Source of the DNA: Campylobacterales bacterium
Lineage (GTDB): Bacteria; Campylobacterota; Campylobacteria; Campylobacterales; Sulfurimonadaceae
Reading direction: 5' to 3'
Assembly: GCA_016938735.1 (NCBI GenBank)
Contig: JAFGUB010000046.1
Coordinates: 1 to 64,000, forward strand
DNA: 64,000 bases
Part shown: positions 1 to 7,506 of the stretch, one piece after another
How the letters are laid out: each line of letters starts with the position of its first letter
Position numbering within the stretch: position 1 is the stretch's first letter
Position numbers and translations under genes: made by a program
Notes under the pieces: generated by a model
Database searches by the model: none
Told to the model about the DNA's origin: nothing
The model's input: only the letters and a program-made list of their open reading frames with translations

Positions 1-1
1 G

Positions 2-40
2 GATCTTCAGGCGCTTTTTGCGCCGCTTTGCGAGGGGTGA
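2..40 (+). CDS. possible 3' end of an upstream gene
   Basis: The first 40 bases hold an open frame that reads DLQALFAPLCEG and ends at TGA (38-40). It could be the C-terminus of a gene that starts outside the window. It also contains a small GGCGC-T5-GCGCC inverted repeat at 10-24. The piece is too short to recognise, and the reverse strand is also partly open here, so this is only a possibility. Confidence 0.2.
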   Translation, partial: DLQALFAPLCEG

Positions 41-73
41 GCGGCGTACATGTAAGGGCCTTTGTCTTTACGC

Positions 74-79
74 TACAAT
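74..79 (+). promoter_or_regulatory. putative -10 of the toxin-antitoxin operon
   Basis: TACAAT lies 30 bases before the antitoxin ATG, preceded by GC. No clear -35 is visible, as is usual in Campylobacterota. A TACATGTA copy (47-54) lies about 20 bases upstream of this box. Confidence 0.4.
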
Positions 80-109
80 ACTACAAACAGTACGATTAAA
101 GGTGTGACA

Positions 110-376
110 ATGATCATTTCCGCCAACGATCTCAAAACCAAAGGCGTTTCACTGCTCGACACCCTCTTTACTACACTAGAAGAGGTAGTGATTTCCGTAC
201 GGGGTAAAAATAGATATGTGGTGATCGACATCGAACGCTATCAAAAGATGCGTGCGTTGGAGCTTGATGCTGCCTATAACGAAGTTATGGAAGAGATCAA
301 AAGAGGGGATGTCGCCACCATGAGTGTTGCTGAGCATCTCAAAGAGGTAGATCGCATCGTCGCAAAAACCCACTGA
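110..376 (+). CDS. Phd/YefM-type antitoxin
   Basis: Small (88 aa) antitoxin-like protein. The N-terminus MIISANDLKTKGVSLLD matches the Phd/YefM fold, which begins with a strand and a helix that bind the operator. The segment EEVVISVRGKNRYVVIDIERYQ is the usual Phd core. The acidic C-terminal helix would wrap the toxin. I chose ATG 110 over an upstream TTG because AAAGGTG sits about six bases before it. Its stop TGA overlaps the ATG of the next gene by one base, which is typical of toxin-antitoxin operons. The protein would neutralise the adjacent RelE-like toxin and autorepress the operon; this role is inferred from family and position. Confidence 0.85.
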   Translation: MIISANDLKTKGVSLLDTLFTTLEEVVISVRGKNRYVVIDIERYQKMRALELDAAYNEVMEEIKRGDVATMSVAEHLKEVDRIVAKTH

Positions 377-648
377 TGTACACGATCACACGAACGCCGA
401 GATATATCAAACGACTTGAAAAATTTCTCAAAAAGCACAACAATCTGGCAGACCGGTACAAAAAAACCGTCACCATTCTTGCGCACGACCCCGCACACCC
501 TTCATTACGACTTCATAAGCTCAAAGGAGTCCTTCAGGAGTTTTACTCCGTCTCCATCAATATGGAATATCGCATCATTATTGATTTTGTGATTGTCGAA
601 GAGACGATTATTTTGATAGATATTGGGTCGCATGATGAAGTCTATTGA
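376..648 (+). CDS. RelE/ParE-superfamily toxin
   Basis: 90 aa protein of the RelE/YafQ/ParE fold. It shows an N-terminal strand and basic helix (TRTPRYIKRLEKFLKKH), a middle LRLHKLKG segment, and the C-terminal strands around MEYRIIIDF and IDIGSHDEVY. The last segment resembles the YafQ/RelE ending (IGSHDEVY) with a histidine and an acidic residue where mRNA-cleaving members carry catalytic side chains. Such toxins cleave mRNA at the ribosome or, in ParE, poison gyrase. The GSHDEVY ending favours an mRNA interferase. It overlaps the antitoxin gene by one base and is surely co-translated with it. Confidence 0.85.
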   Translation: MYTITRTPRYIKRLEKFLKKHNNLADRYKKTVTILAHDPAHPSLRLHKLKGVLQEFYSVSINMEYRIIIDFVIVEETIILIDIGSHDEVY

Positions 649-696
649 CGGCTTGAGTGAATAAGTCGTGTGAAGAGTGTATCAGCAGGAGAGCAT

Positions 697-2550
697 TTAC
701 GGCAGCTTCTCCACATAGATACTCTGCGAGGGAAAGGCGAAGCTGAGATCATGGGCGTGGACGATCTCGATGATGTGGTAGAGCACGTCTTCCTTGACGC
801 TTAGCCACTCCTCCCAGTCGGTGCTGGTCGTAAAACAGTAGATCATGATGTCGATGCTGGAACTGCTCATCTCGTCGAGATAGACCAAAAAGGTGTTTTT
901 ATACCCTTCCAGATCGTCGTATGAGACGAACTCGTCACGGTAGCGCAGCGGCGAGTGCTCATTTTCGGGCATCGGTGTATGGGGGTTGGCGATCCCTTGG
1001 TGCTCGAGCAACATGATGCGGATGGCATCGACACAAGAGCGCAGCTTCTCGCTTGGGGAGTCGTAGGTGAGCTTTACATGTAACTTGATGCGTCGCCCCA
1101 TTTTGCGGCGGCTCCAGTTGCGGATGGAGTTTTCGGCTAGTTTGGCGTTGGGTACGAAGAGCATCGCATTGTCGAAGGTGCGGATGGTGGTGCGGCGCAG
1201 TCCGATCTCGACCACGGTGCCTTCAATATCGCCGCAGACGATCCAGTCGCCTTGGGAAAAGGAGTTATCCAGCAAGATCATCACCGAAGCGAAGAAGTTT
1301 GAGAGGGTATCTTTGGCCGCGAGCGCGACGGCCAAACCGCCGATACCCAGCGAGGCGACGATGGCCGAGACGTTGAACTCTAAAATACGAAAAATGGCAA
1401 AAAGCGCAAAGAGCACGATCATGAAGTAGCCTAGTTTGATGAGCATATTGACCACCTCTTTGCGGAGGTTGTCATGGCTTTTGATGAGGTGGCTGATGGT
1501 GTATTCGCCGTAAACCGAGGCGAGTTTGATGACGCCCCAAGCGAACAAAATGACATAGCCGATCTGAAGCCACTGCACCAGTATTCCGGTCACCTCATGC
1601 GGGTAGTAGAAGATCTCAAGCGATAGCCGTAGCGAAAAGAGGATCAAAAAGAGGCTGATGGGGCGCTGTATGGCGCGCACAAAGTAAGCGTGAACGGCAG
1701 CATTGCTCTTTTTCAGTAAATAGCGTTCCATCCCTTTGACGGCGAGTTTGGCGATAAGCTTGCGGATGGAGAAAAAAAAGAGCAGCACCGCCGCAATGAT
1801 GAGACTCTTGCCAAATCCCAGCGAACCCGCGCGATAAGGAATCAATGCGTCGAAATAGTCGATGGCGCTTTGAATGTGCAGGGTCTCAAGCAGACTGTTT
1901 TGGCTCAGCAGCAGGGCTGTTTTGGCCTCGAAAAAGGCCAGCAGTTCGCCGTATCCAAAGCGTAACGCCTCAAGCTCGCCAAGCCTCTCTTGTAGGCTCA
2001 ATACGGCACCATCCGTGCTTGATTGATCGGGATTGGGCCAGTTTTGCGCCATCGACGCTTGCAACGATTTTTGCTCGTCGTGCAGCATCAGCCGCAGGGC
2101 CTCGTCGCTGCTTCCGCGCTCGATGGCGCCATGCAGCGCGGTGATGAAGCGGTGGATGCGGCTTTGTAGCTCCAGCAGCGCGAGCGCGGCTTCATCGGCG
2201 GCTACATGTAAGGTGTACCCCAAATGGGCGTTGGCGGCGATTTTGTAGGTGAGCTGCTGCTTTTGCTCTTCGATGTCGGCATCAAGCTGCCCAGATATGC
2301 GGTTGTCGCGCAGCGCACCAAGCACGTGTGAGAGTAGTTCGCTTTTGGTTTGGGCGTAGCGCTGTAGGGCTTGTTGCTGCTGCGACGCGGTGGCGTTCTC
2401 TTCGCCGCTTGCACTGAGTTTGGAGAGAATCTGTTCGTTGGCGTAGAGCTGCTTGAGGATCAAAAAAAGATCGACCGTTTCGTTGCTGCGCAGCGGTAGA
2501 GCGAGGGTGAAACAGATCATCATTGCAACCAAAATGGATTTAAAAAACAT
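697..2550 (-). CDS. MscS-family mechanosensitive ion channel
   Basis: Large MscS-like channel (617 aa) that would release solutes on osmotic downshock. A signal peptide (FFKSILVAMMICFTLALPL) is followed by an extracytoplasmic, partly coiled-coil region to about residue 240, then several membrane segments. The MscS pore helix and beta domain follow (GLAVALAAKDTLSNFFASV, then DWIVCGDIEGTVVEIGLRRT and VPNAKLAENSIRNWSR), and a cytoplasmic alpha/beta end. The open frame extends to 2706 but would overlap the divergent protease gene. ATG 2550 has GGAG seven bases upstream and starts the signal peptide, so I chose it. Two palindrome copies lie in the gene (1074, 2202), both encoding LHV. Confidence 0.9.
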   Translation of the reverse strand: MFFKSILVAMMICFTLALPLRSNETVDLFLILKQLYANEQILSKLSASGEENATASQQQQALQRYAQTKSELLSHVLGALRDNRISGQLDADIEEQKQQLTYKIAANAHLGYTLHVAADEAALALLELQSRIHRFITALHGAIERGSSDEALRLMLHDEQKSLQASMAQNWPNPDQSSTDGAVLSLQERLGELEALRFGYGELLAFFEAKTALLLSQNSLLETLHIQSAIDYFDALIPYRAGSLGFGKSLIIAAVLLFFFSIRKLIAKLAVKGMERYLLKKSNAAVHAYFVRAIQRPISLFLILFSLRLSLEIFYYPHEVTGILVQWLQIGYVILFAWGVIKLASVYGEYTISHLIKSHDNLRKEVVNMLIKLGYFMIVLFALFAIFRILEFNVSAIVASLGIGGLAVALAAKDTLSNFFASVMILLDNSFSQGDWIVCGDIEGTVVEIGLRRTTIRTFDNAMLFVPNAKLAENSIRNWSRRKMGRRIKLHVKLTYDSPSEKLRSCVDAIRIMLLEHQGIANPHTPMPENEHSPLRYRDEFVSYDDLEGYKNTFLVYLDEMSSSSIDIMIYCFTTSTDWEEWLSVKEDVLYHIIEIVHAHDLSFAFPSQSIYVEKLP

Positions 2551-2611
2551 CAATACTCCAAAGATAGGCTTGAAAGCGGTCATTTTAACATACCGATCAA
2601 TACAAACTTTG

Positions 2612-2617
2612 TACAAT
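2612..2617 (+). promoter_or_regulatory. putative -10 of the M48 protease operon
   Basis: TACAAT is followed by CCGC and then, 27 bases on, by the ATG of the M48 gene, which has GGAGGG as ribosome binding site. The 94-bp divergent gap also serves mscS on the other strand (TAAAAT-like box near 2586-2591). Confidence 0.4.
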
Positions 2618-2644
2618 CCGCTATCTATTTTGCGGAGGGATGCG

Positions 2645-3403
2645 ATGCGGTGGCTACTCTGTGCGGTTGTGGTGCTGATGATGGCGGGATGCGCCAAGGC
2701 ACCCATTACGGGGCGCTCTCAACTGCTCTTGATCGATTATGCGGCAGAGACGGCGATGGGGCTTTCGGAATCTGAAAAGATCAAGCAAAATGCCAAACTC
2801 AGCAGCGACGTACGCCTCAACGCCCGCATCCGCCAGATCGGTGCGCGCATTGCCGAAGCGTCGGGGGAGAAGAAGTTTGCTTGGGAGTTTCACGTCATCG
2901 AAGAGGATGTGGCCAACGCCTTTTGTCTGCCCGGGGGCAAGGTCTTTTTCTACACCGGCATCCTCAAAATCATGGACAACGACGATCAGATTGCCGCGGT
3001 GATGGGCCATGAGGTGGCGCACGCGCTGGCGCGTCACGGCGGTGAGCGCATGAGTATGCAGATGCTGGGCAACGTCGGCGGAGAGCTGCTTGGCGCGGCG
3101 CTTGAGGTGCCGGCGCAGTATCATGGGCTCTACACCCAAGCCTATGGCATGGCGTCACAAGTCGGGGTGATGCTTCCTTTTAGCCGCAAACATGAGAGCG
3201 AAGCCGATCAGATCGGTATCTATCTGATGGTCAAAGCGGGTTACAACCCCCATGAAGCGATTACGTTTTGGAAAAATATGCAGCGTCTAGGCGGCAAAAA
3301 ACCGCCCGAATTTCTCTCGACCCACCCCTCCGATGCAACGCGGATCAAGGAGATCGAGGCCTATATCAAAACCCTTCAAAAAAATGGAGTGTACAAAGGA
3401 TGA
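2645..3403 (+). CDS. M48-family metalloprotease, lipoprotein
   Basis: Periplasmic zinc protease (252 aa) related to LoiP/BepA N-terminal domains, which handle outer-membrane protein quality control. The start at 2645 gives a lipoprotein signal (LLCAVVVLMMAGC, cysteine 16). HEVAHALARHGGER near residue 121 is the HExxH zinc motif. HESEAD near residue 183 supplies the third ligand glutamate. GGERM and LSTHPSDATR (near 230) are typical family features. There is no TPR tail, so it is a short form. It overlaps the next gene by four bases (ATGA) and heads a compact operon with a BioF-like enzyme, an ABC ATPase and PBP1A. Confidence 0.9.
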   Translation: MRWLLCAVVVLMMAGCAKAPITGRSQLLLIDYAAETAMGLSESEKIKQNAKLSSDVRLNARIRQIGARIAEASGEKKFAWEFHVIEEDVANAFCLPGGKVFFYTGILKIMDNDDQIAAVMGHEVAHALARHGGERMSMQMLGNVGGELLGAALEVPAQYHGLYTQAYGMASQVGVMLPFSRKHESEADQIGIYLMVKAGYNPHEAITFWKNMQRLGGKKPPEFLSTHPSDATRIKEIEAYIKTLQKNGVYKG

Positions 3404-4497
3404 GTCTCTATTATGCCAATGAACTTGAGGCGCTGAAGCGCTCAGGGCGTTATCGCAGCCGTAGCATTGATAGCGGCGATGTGGTGGACCTGGCTTCCAA
3501 CGACTATTTGGGATTAGCACATAACGCAGCTCTGCGCAGCCTTACATGTAACGATTTGGCAGCTTATGAGATTCACGCCCCCAAGGCATCGATGCTGGTA
3601 AACGGCTACCACGACATTCACCGTAATTTCGAAGCGGCGCTCTGCGCGGCCAACGGTTTTGAAGCGGGGGTGGTGCTGGGCAGCGGTTTTAGCGCCAATA
3701 TCGCCATGATCGAAGCGCTGGTGCGCAAAGGCGACGCGCTATTCATCGACGCCTCCTACCATGCTTCGGGGCAGCTTGCGGCGCGTCTGGTAGAGGGGGA
3801 GGTGATCGTTTTTGCCCACAACGACCCTGAAGATCTGCGCACGAAACTTTTTACATGTAAGGCCAAACGCCGCATCATCGCGGTTGAGGGGATCTACTCG
3901 ATGGAGGGCGATGTGTGTGCGCGCGCCATCTTCGATCTGGCCGATGAGTGTGATGCGCTGCTCATCGTCGATGAGGCGCACAGCAGCGGCGTGATCGGGC
4001 CGAATCTGATGGGCATTTTCGATCACTACGCCATTGCGCCGCGCTATAACCATATCAAAATGGGGACGCTGGGCAAGGCTTATGGCAGCTTCGGTGCGTA
4101 TATTCTCGCCTCCGAGCACATCATCGACTTTCTGATCAACCGCGCTAAGCCGATCATCTATGCTACCGCCCCGTCGCTCTTTGATACCCTTTTGGGGCAT
4201 CACGCCTTAGTCTACATTCAGACGCACACACCGCTGCTTGCGGCGCAGATCGCGCTGAATCAGGCGCTCATCAAAGCGTGTTTGGGGCTTACATGTAAAG
4301 GACTCATCGTACCTATCGCAATCGGCGATAACCGCAGGGTGCTTGAGATTCAGGCGCATTTGCGCGAAGCGGGCTACGCTGTGGGGGCGATTCGTCAGCC
4401 GACGGTAGAGCGGGCCATCATTCGCTTGATCGCCCGTTTGGGTGTGCCGCATGAGCGCCTTAGCGACGCGCTGGGGCATCTGGCGAAGCTTCTTTAG
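3400..4497 (+). CDS. bioF: BioF-like alpha-oxoamine synthase (8-amino-7-oxononanoate synthase)
   Basis: PLP-dependent enzyme of the alpha-oxoamine synthase family (365 aa), most likely joining pimeloyl thioester and alanine in biotin synthesis. Visible signatures are NDYLGLA near the N-terminus, SMLVNGYHDIHRNFEAAL, VEGIYSMEGDV, IVDEAHSSGVIG, and the PLP lysine in MGTLGKAYGSFGAY (Lys226). ATG 3400 overlaps the protease stop and has AAAGGA before it; the longer upstream frame is not needed. At 365 aa it is a little shorter than most BioF. No other biotin genes are nearby, so a different acyl or amino acid substrate cannot be excluded. Three palindrome copies (3542, 3851, 4289) encode LTCN, FTCK and LTCK. 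Confidence 0.8.
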   Translation: MSLYYANELEALKRSGRYRSRSIDSGDVVDLASNDYLGLAHNAALRSLTCNDLAAYEIHAPKASMLVNGYHDIHRNFEAALCAANGFEAGVVLGSGFSANIAMIEALVRKGDALFIDASYHASGQLAARLVEGEVIVFAHNDPEDLRTKLFTCKAKRRIIAVEGIYSMEGDVCARAIFDLADECDALLIVDEAHSSGVIGPNLMGIFDHYAIAPRYNHIKMGTLGKAYGSFGAYILASEHIIDFLINRAKPIIYATAPSLFDTLLGHHALVYIQTHTPLLAAQIALNQALIKACLGLTCKGLIVPIAIGDNRRVLEIQAHLREAGYAVGAIRQPTVERAIIRLIARLGVPHERLSDALGHLAKLL

Positions 4498-4498
4498 C

Positions 4499-4504
4499 TA
4501 CAAT
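4499..4504 (+). promoter_or_regulatory. putative -10 for a leaderless ABC ATPase mRNA
   Basis: TACAAT is followed by GGCGCTT and then ATG at 4512, seven bases downstream. That is the distance at which transcription normally begins, so the mRNA would start at the ATG itself. No Shine-Dalgarno sequence is present. Confidence 0.4.
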
Positions 4505-4511
4505 GGCGCTT

Positions 4512-5201
4512 ATGCAGATCAAACGACTTTGGATCGATTTTAAGGGGATGCGGCTGGTGGATATCGCTTTTTCGATCCATCGCTCGCTCGCACTCGTGGG
4601 GCAAAGCGGCAGCGGCAAATCGCTCACGCTCAAAGCGCTTTTGGGGATGCTCCCTTCAGGCATGAGCGCTCAGATGCAGATCGAAGCCCCGTTTGATCTT
4701 GTGCGGGGCAAGAGCGCCGCGTTCGTGCCCCAAAACCCCTTCACTGCGCTCTCACCGATGACGCGCATCGAGGCGCAGATGATGCTGCCCAAAGCGGAAG
4801 CGGCGCGTCTTTTTGAGTCGGTGGGGCTGGAGGGGTCACTTTTAGCCCGTTTTCCCAGTGAGCTTTCGGGAGGGCAGTTGCAGCGGGTGATTTTGGCAAT
4901 GGCCCTGAGCGTGCGGCCCAAGCTCTTGCTGCTCGATGAGCCGACCACCGCGCTCGATCCGCACAGCACTAAACACATCATCGAGCTGTTGCTGGAGCTG
5001 CAAGAGCAGATGGATTTTGCGATGCTCTTTGTGACGCATGACATTGCCAGCGCGTCGGCACTCTGCGAGGAGCTATGCGTTCTTCGATCAGGGCGCGTCG
5101 TCGAGCAAGGAGCCATGCGAAGCGTGATGGAAGCGCCGCAGCATGAGTACACCAAGACGCTAATCGCGTCTAGTTTTGCGTCTCGGGAGTTTCGCGTATG
5201 A
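4512..5201 (+). CDS. ABC transporter ATPase, peptide/nickel (DppD-like) type
   Basis: Stand-alone ABC ATP-binding subunit (229 aa). Walker A GQSGSGKS lies near residues 29-36, the Q-loop in FVPQNPFTALSPM, the signature LSGGQLQR near 118, Walker B LLLLDEP near 138, and the switch histidine in FVTHD. QNPFTALSP and the ending APQHEYTKTLIAS are typical of the DppD/OppD/NikD branch that powers peptide or metal uptake. An in-frame ATG at 4503 exists but overlaps the probable -10 box, so I prefer 4512. No permease or binding protein gene is adjacent. It overlaps the PBP1A gene by four bases (ATGA), suggesting coupled translation. Confidence 0.85.
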   Translation: MQIKRLWIDFKGMRLVDIAFSIHRSLALVGQSGSGKSLTLKALLGMLPSGMSAQMQIEAPFDLVRGKSAAFVPQNPFTALSPMTRIEAQMMLPKAEAARLFESVGLEGSLLARFPSELSGGQLQRVILAMALSVRPKLLLLDEPTTALDPHSTKHIIELLLELQEQMDFAMLFVTHDIASASALCEELCVLRSGRVVEQGAMRSVMEAPQHEYTKTLIASSFASREFRV

Positions 5202-7147
5202 GAAGAGTGTTAGGCGGCCTGTTTTGGACTTTCGTATGGCTTTCAGTGCTGATACCGCTTGGATTGGTTACCTATTTTCTGAACCAATTTGGGTATCAGA
5301 CGCAAGTGCTCGTGGAGTACAAACCGCAGCTTACCACCCGCATTTATGACCGTAATAACGAGCTGATCGCCAACGTTTTTGCGCAGGAGCACCGCCAGTA
5401 TGTCGGTTTCGACGCCATTCCTCCACGCCTTATCGAAGCGTTGCTGGCGATTGAAGACACCACTTTTTTCGAGCACCCCGGCGTCAACGTCGATGCCATT
5501 TTCCGCGCCTTGATCAAAGATCTGCAGGCCGGAAAGATGGTCGAGGGGGCCTCTACCATTACCCAGCAGCTCATCAAAAATACTCTGCTCACCCGTGAAA
5601 AGAAGCTTTCGCGTAAGCTCAAAGAGGTGCTTTTGGCGCTCAAACTCGAACGCGAGCTGAGCAAAGAGGAGATTTTGGAGCGTTATCTGAATGAAGTCTA
5701 TCTGGGGCATGGCTATTATGGCGTGCGCACCGCGGCTGAGGGCTATTTTCGTAAGCCGCTTGGTCAATTGACCCTCAAAGAGATGGCGATTTTGGTGGGT
5801 TTGCCCAAAGCGCCGAGCTACTACGCCCCGACGAAAAACTATGAGCTCTCTTTGGGGCGTGCCAACCGCGTCATCGCGCGCATGTTCGATCTGGGCTGGA
5901 TCGATGTGCAGGACTATGAGGCTGCGTTGCGCGAACGCCCAGAGGTATTTGACGACACCCTTACGCTTAACCGCGCTCCGTATGTCGTCGATGAGGTGCT
6001 GCGCCAATACGGCACCTCTTTTGAGGATCTGCGCATAGGTGGTTATGAGATTCACACGACCATTGACCTCGCGTTGCAGTCCGCCGCTCGTGACGCGCTC
6101 AAACACGCTTACGATTTGGCCCTGGACCGCGCCGGTGAGGCGGATGCCTTTGATCCGCTCAAGCTCAACGGGGCGCTGGTGAGCGTAGAGGCCCAAAGCG
6201 GAGACGTGCTGGCGCTCGTAGGCGGTGTGGATTACCGACAAAGCAGCTACAACCGCGCCACGCAGGGGTTGCGTCAGAGCGGCTCCGCCTTTAAGCCCTT
6301 TTTGTATCAGGCGGCGCTTGATATGGGCTATAGCCCCGCTACGCAGCTCTTTGACGTGGCACGTACCTACGCCTACCAAAAAGAGGGTGAAACACAGAAG
6401 TGGCAGCCTAAAAACTATGAAAAAGATTATGAAGGGGTGCTCACGCTGCGCGAAGCACTGGTGCATTCGCGCAACCTAGCAACCATCAATCTGGTCACCG
6501 ACATCGGTCTCTCCAGTATGCTAGAAGAGCTCAAGCGCTACGGCATGAGCGGTCTGCCTCAAAACCTCTCGCTCTCACTGGGATCGTATGCCCTTTCGCC
6601 ACTGGAGATGGCGAAGTACTACTCCGTTTTTGCCAATAGCGGCGTGATCGTCGAGCCGTTACTGGTGCGCTCCATCGTCAATCGCTTCGGCAGCTCCGTC
6701 GCTTATGAATCCAAACGCCGTTATGTGACCACGCCTGAGCAGACCTATCTGATGACCTCCATTTTGCGTGACGTGGTGCTTCGCGGTACCGGCAAAAATG
6801 CCAAGGTAGAGGGGATCGAACTCGCCGGTAAGACGGGGACGACCAACAACGCCGTGGATGCATGGTTTGCGGGTTATTCGCCCGAGGTGCAGACAGTGGT
6901 ATGGTTTGGTAACGACGACAATACCCCCATGCGGAGTCGCGAAACCGGAGGACGGGTCGCCGCGCCCGCATTTGCCTACTACTATCGGCAGTTGATCACC
7001 CTCTATCCGCAGACCAAGCGGCACTTTGAGATGCCCGAAGGCGTGATCCGGTCGCGTTTTGGGGGTAGAGAGGAGTTTTTCACCGAGCGCTCGAAGCCGC
7101 CTGTGCAGCCTCAGGAGAGCGAAGGGGCGCAAGAGTTGATTTTTTAG
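5198..7147 (+). CDS. penicillin-binding protein 1A, bifunctional
   Basis: Class A PBP (649 aa) that polymerises and cross-links peptidoglycan in the inner membrane. One N-terminal membrane anchor (about residues 8-28) precedes the GT51 glycosyltransferase domain with its EDTTFFEHPGV motif and catalytic Glu near residue 86, then GASTITQQLIKN and LNEVYLGHGYYG. The transpeptidase domain has Ser363 in SGSAFKPF (SxxK), SRN (SxN) near 424 and KTGTT near 545. The C-terminus is short, ending in a proline- and acid-rich tail. Length and motifs match Campylobacterota PBP1A. The gene overlaps the ABC ATPase by four bases and is nine bases from the following small gene. Confidence 0.93.
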   Translation: MRRVLGGLFWTFVWLSVLIPLGLVTYFLNQFGYQTQVLVEYKPQLTTRIYDRNNELIANVFAQEHRQYVGFDAIPPRLIEALLAIEDTTFFEHPGVNVDAIFRALIKDLQAGKMVEGASTITQQLIKNTLLTREKKLSRKLKEVLLALKLERELSKEEILERYLNEVYLGHGYYGVRTAAEGYFRKPLGQLTLKEMAILVGLPKAPSYYAPTKNYELSLGRANRVIARMFDLGWIDVQDYEAALRERPEVFDDTLTLNRAPYVVDEVLRQYGTSFEDLRIGGYEIHTTIDLALQSAARDALKHAYDLALDRAGEADAFDPLKLNGALVSVEAQSGDVLALVGGVDYRQSSYNRATQGLRQSGSAFKPFLYQAALDMGYSPATQLFDVARTYAYQKEGETQKWQPKNYEKDYEGVLTLREALVHSRNLATINLVTDIGLSSMLEELKRYGMSGLPQNLSLSLGSYALSPLEMAKYYSVFANSGVIVEPLLVRSIVNRFGSSVAYESKRRYVTTPEQTYLMTSILRDVVLRGTGKNAKVEGIELAGKTGTTNNAVDAWFAGYSPEVQTVVWFGNDDNTPMRSRETGGRVAAPAFAYYYRQLITLYPQTKRHFEMPEGVIRSRFGGREEFFTERSKPPVQPQESEGAQELIF

Positions 7148-7155
7148 GAGTATAG

Positions 7156-7506
7156 ATGATGGAGCCGGAGCTGATGGAGCGGATCAAGAGTGCGCTTGAG
7201 GGGTATGAGCCTCATTTTGAGCGCTTGCTTGCTATTGCGCAAACGTGTGAGGTGTTCGACGAGGAGCGTAGCGGTTTTTATGGTGAAGACGAAGCACTAG
7301 CCGTCTCGCGCTGGGAGAAAGTGACGCTAAAGATCGCTCAGGGATTAGATGAGGGAATCGAGGGTTGCACCATTACCCGAGGCGACGCGCAACGTCCCGA
7401 TCTTTGCCGTATGATCTTACATGTAAGGCCGCAAGAAGCAGAGCAGCCCGCGACGCTGCAGATCGATTACGGCAGCGAGGGGCAGTTGCTCTTGCAGCTT
7501 CTTTAG
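7156..7506 (+). CDS. conserved small acidic protein, function unknown
   Basis: 116 aa soluble, acidic protein that I do not recognise. It has no signal peptide, membrane segment or cysteine motif. The N-terminal half looks helical (ELMERIKSALEGYEPHFERLLAIAQ); the C-terminal half has strands around MILHVRPQE and TLQIDYGSEGQLLLQLL. The start at 7156 has TAGGAG nine bases upstream; ATG 7159 is the alternative. It lies eight bases after PBP1A, so it is probably transcribed with it, which hints at an envelope-related job but no more. Its stop overlaps the stop of leuA on the other strand. A palindrome copy at 7417 encodes LHV. Confidence 0.7.
   Translation: MMEPELMERIKSALEGYEPHFERLLAIAQTCEVFDEERSGFYGEDEALAVSRWEKVTLKIAQGLDEGIEGCTITRGDAQRPDLCRMILHVRPQEAEQPATLQIDYGSEGQLLLQLL

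Noticed and set aside
3400-4497. Assignment as glycine C-acetyltransferase (Kbl)
   Set aside because: The length and motifs fit either member of the family, but no threonine dehydrogenase is nearby. BioF is the more usual gene in this phylum; the doubt is stated in the entry.
5243-6466. Long open frame (407 codons) on the minus strand across PBP1A
   Set aside because: It mirrors the coding frame of a well-conserved protein, has no domain pattern and no start signals.
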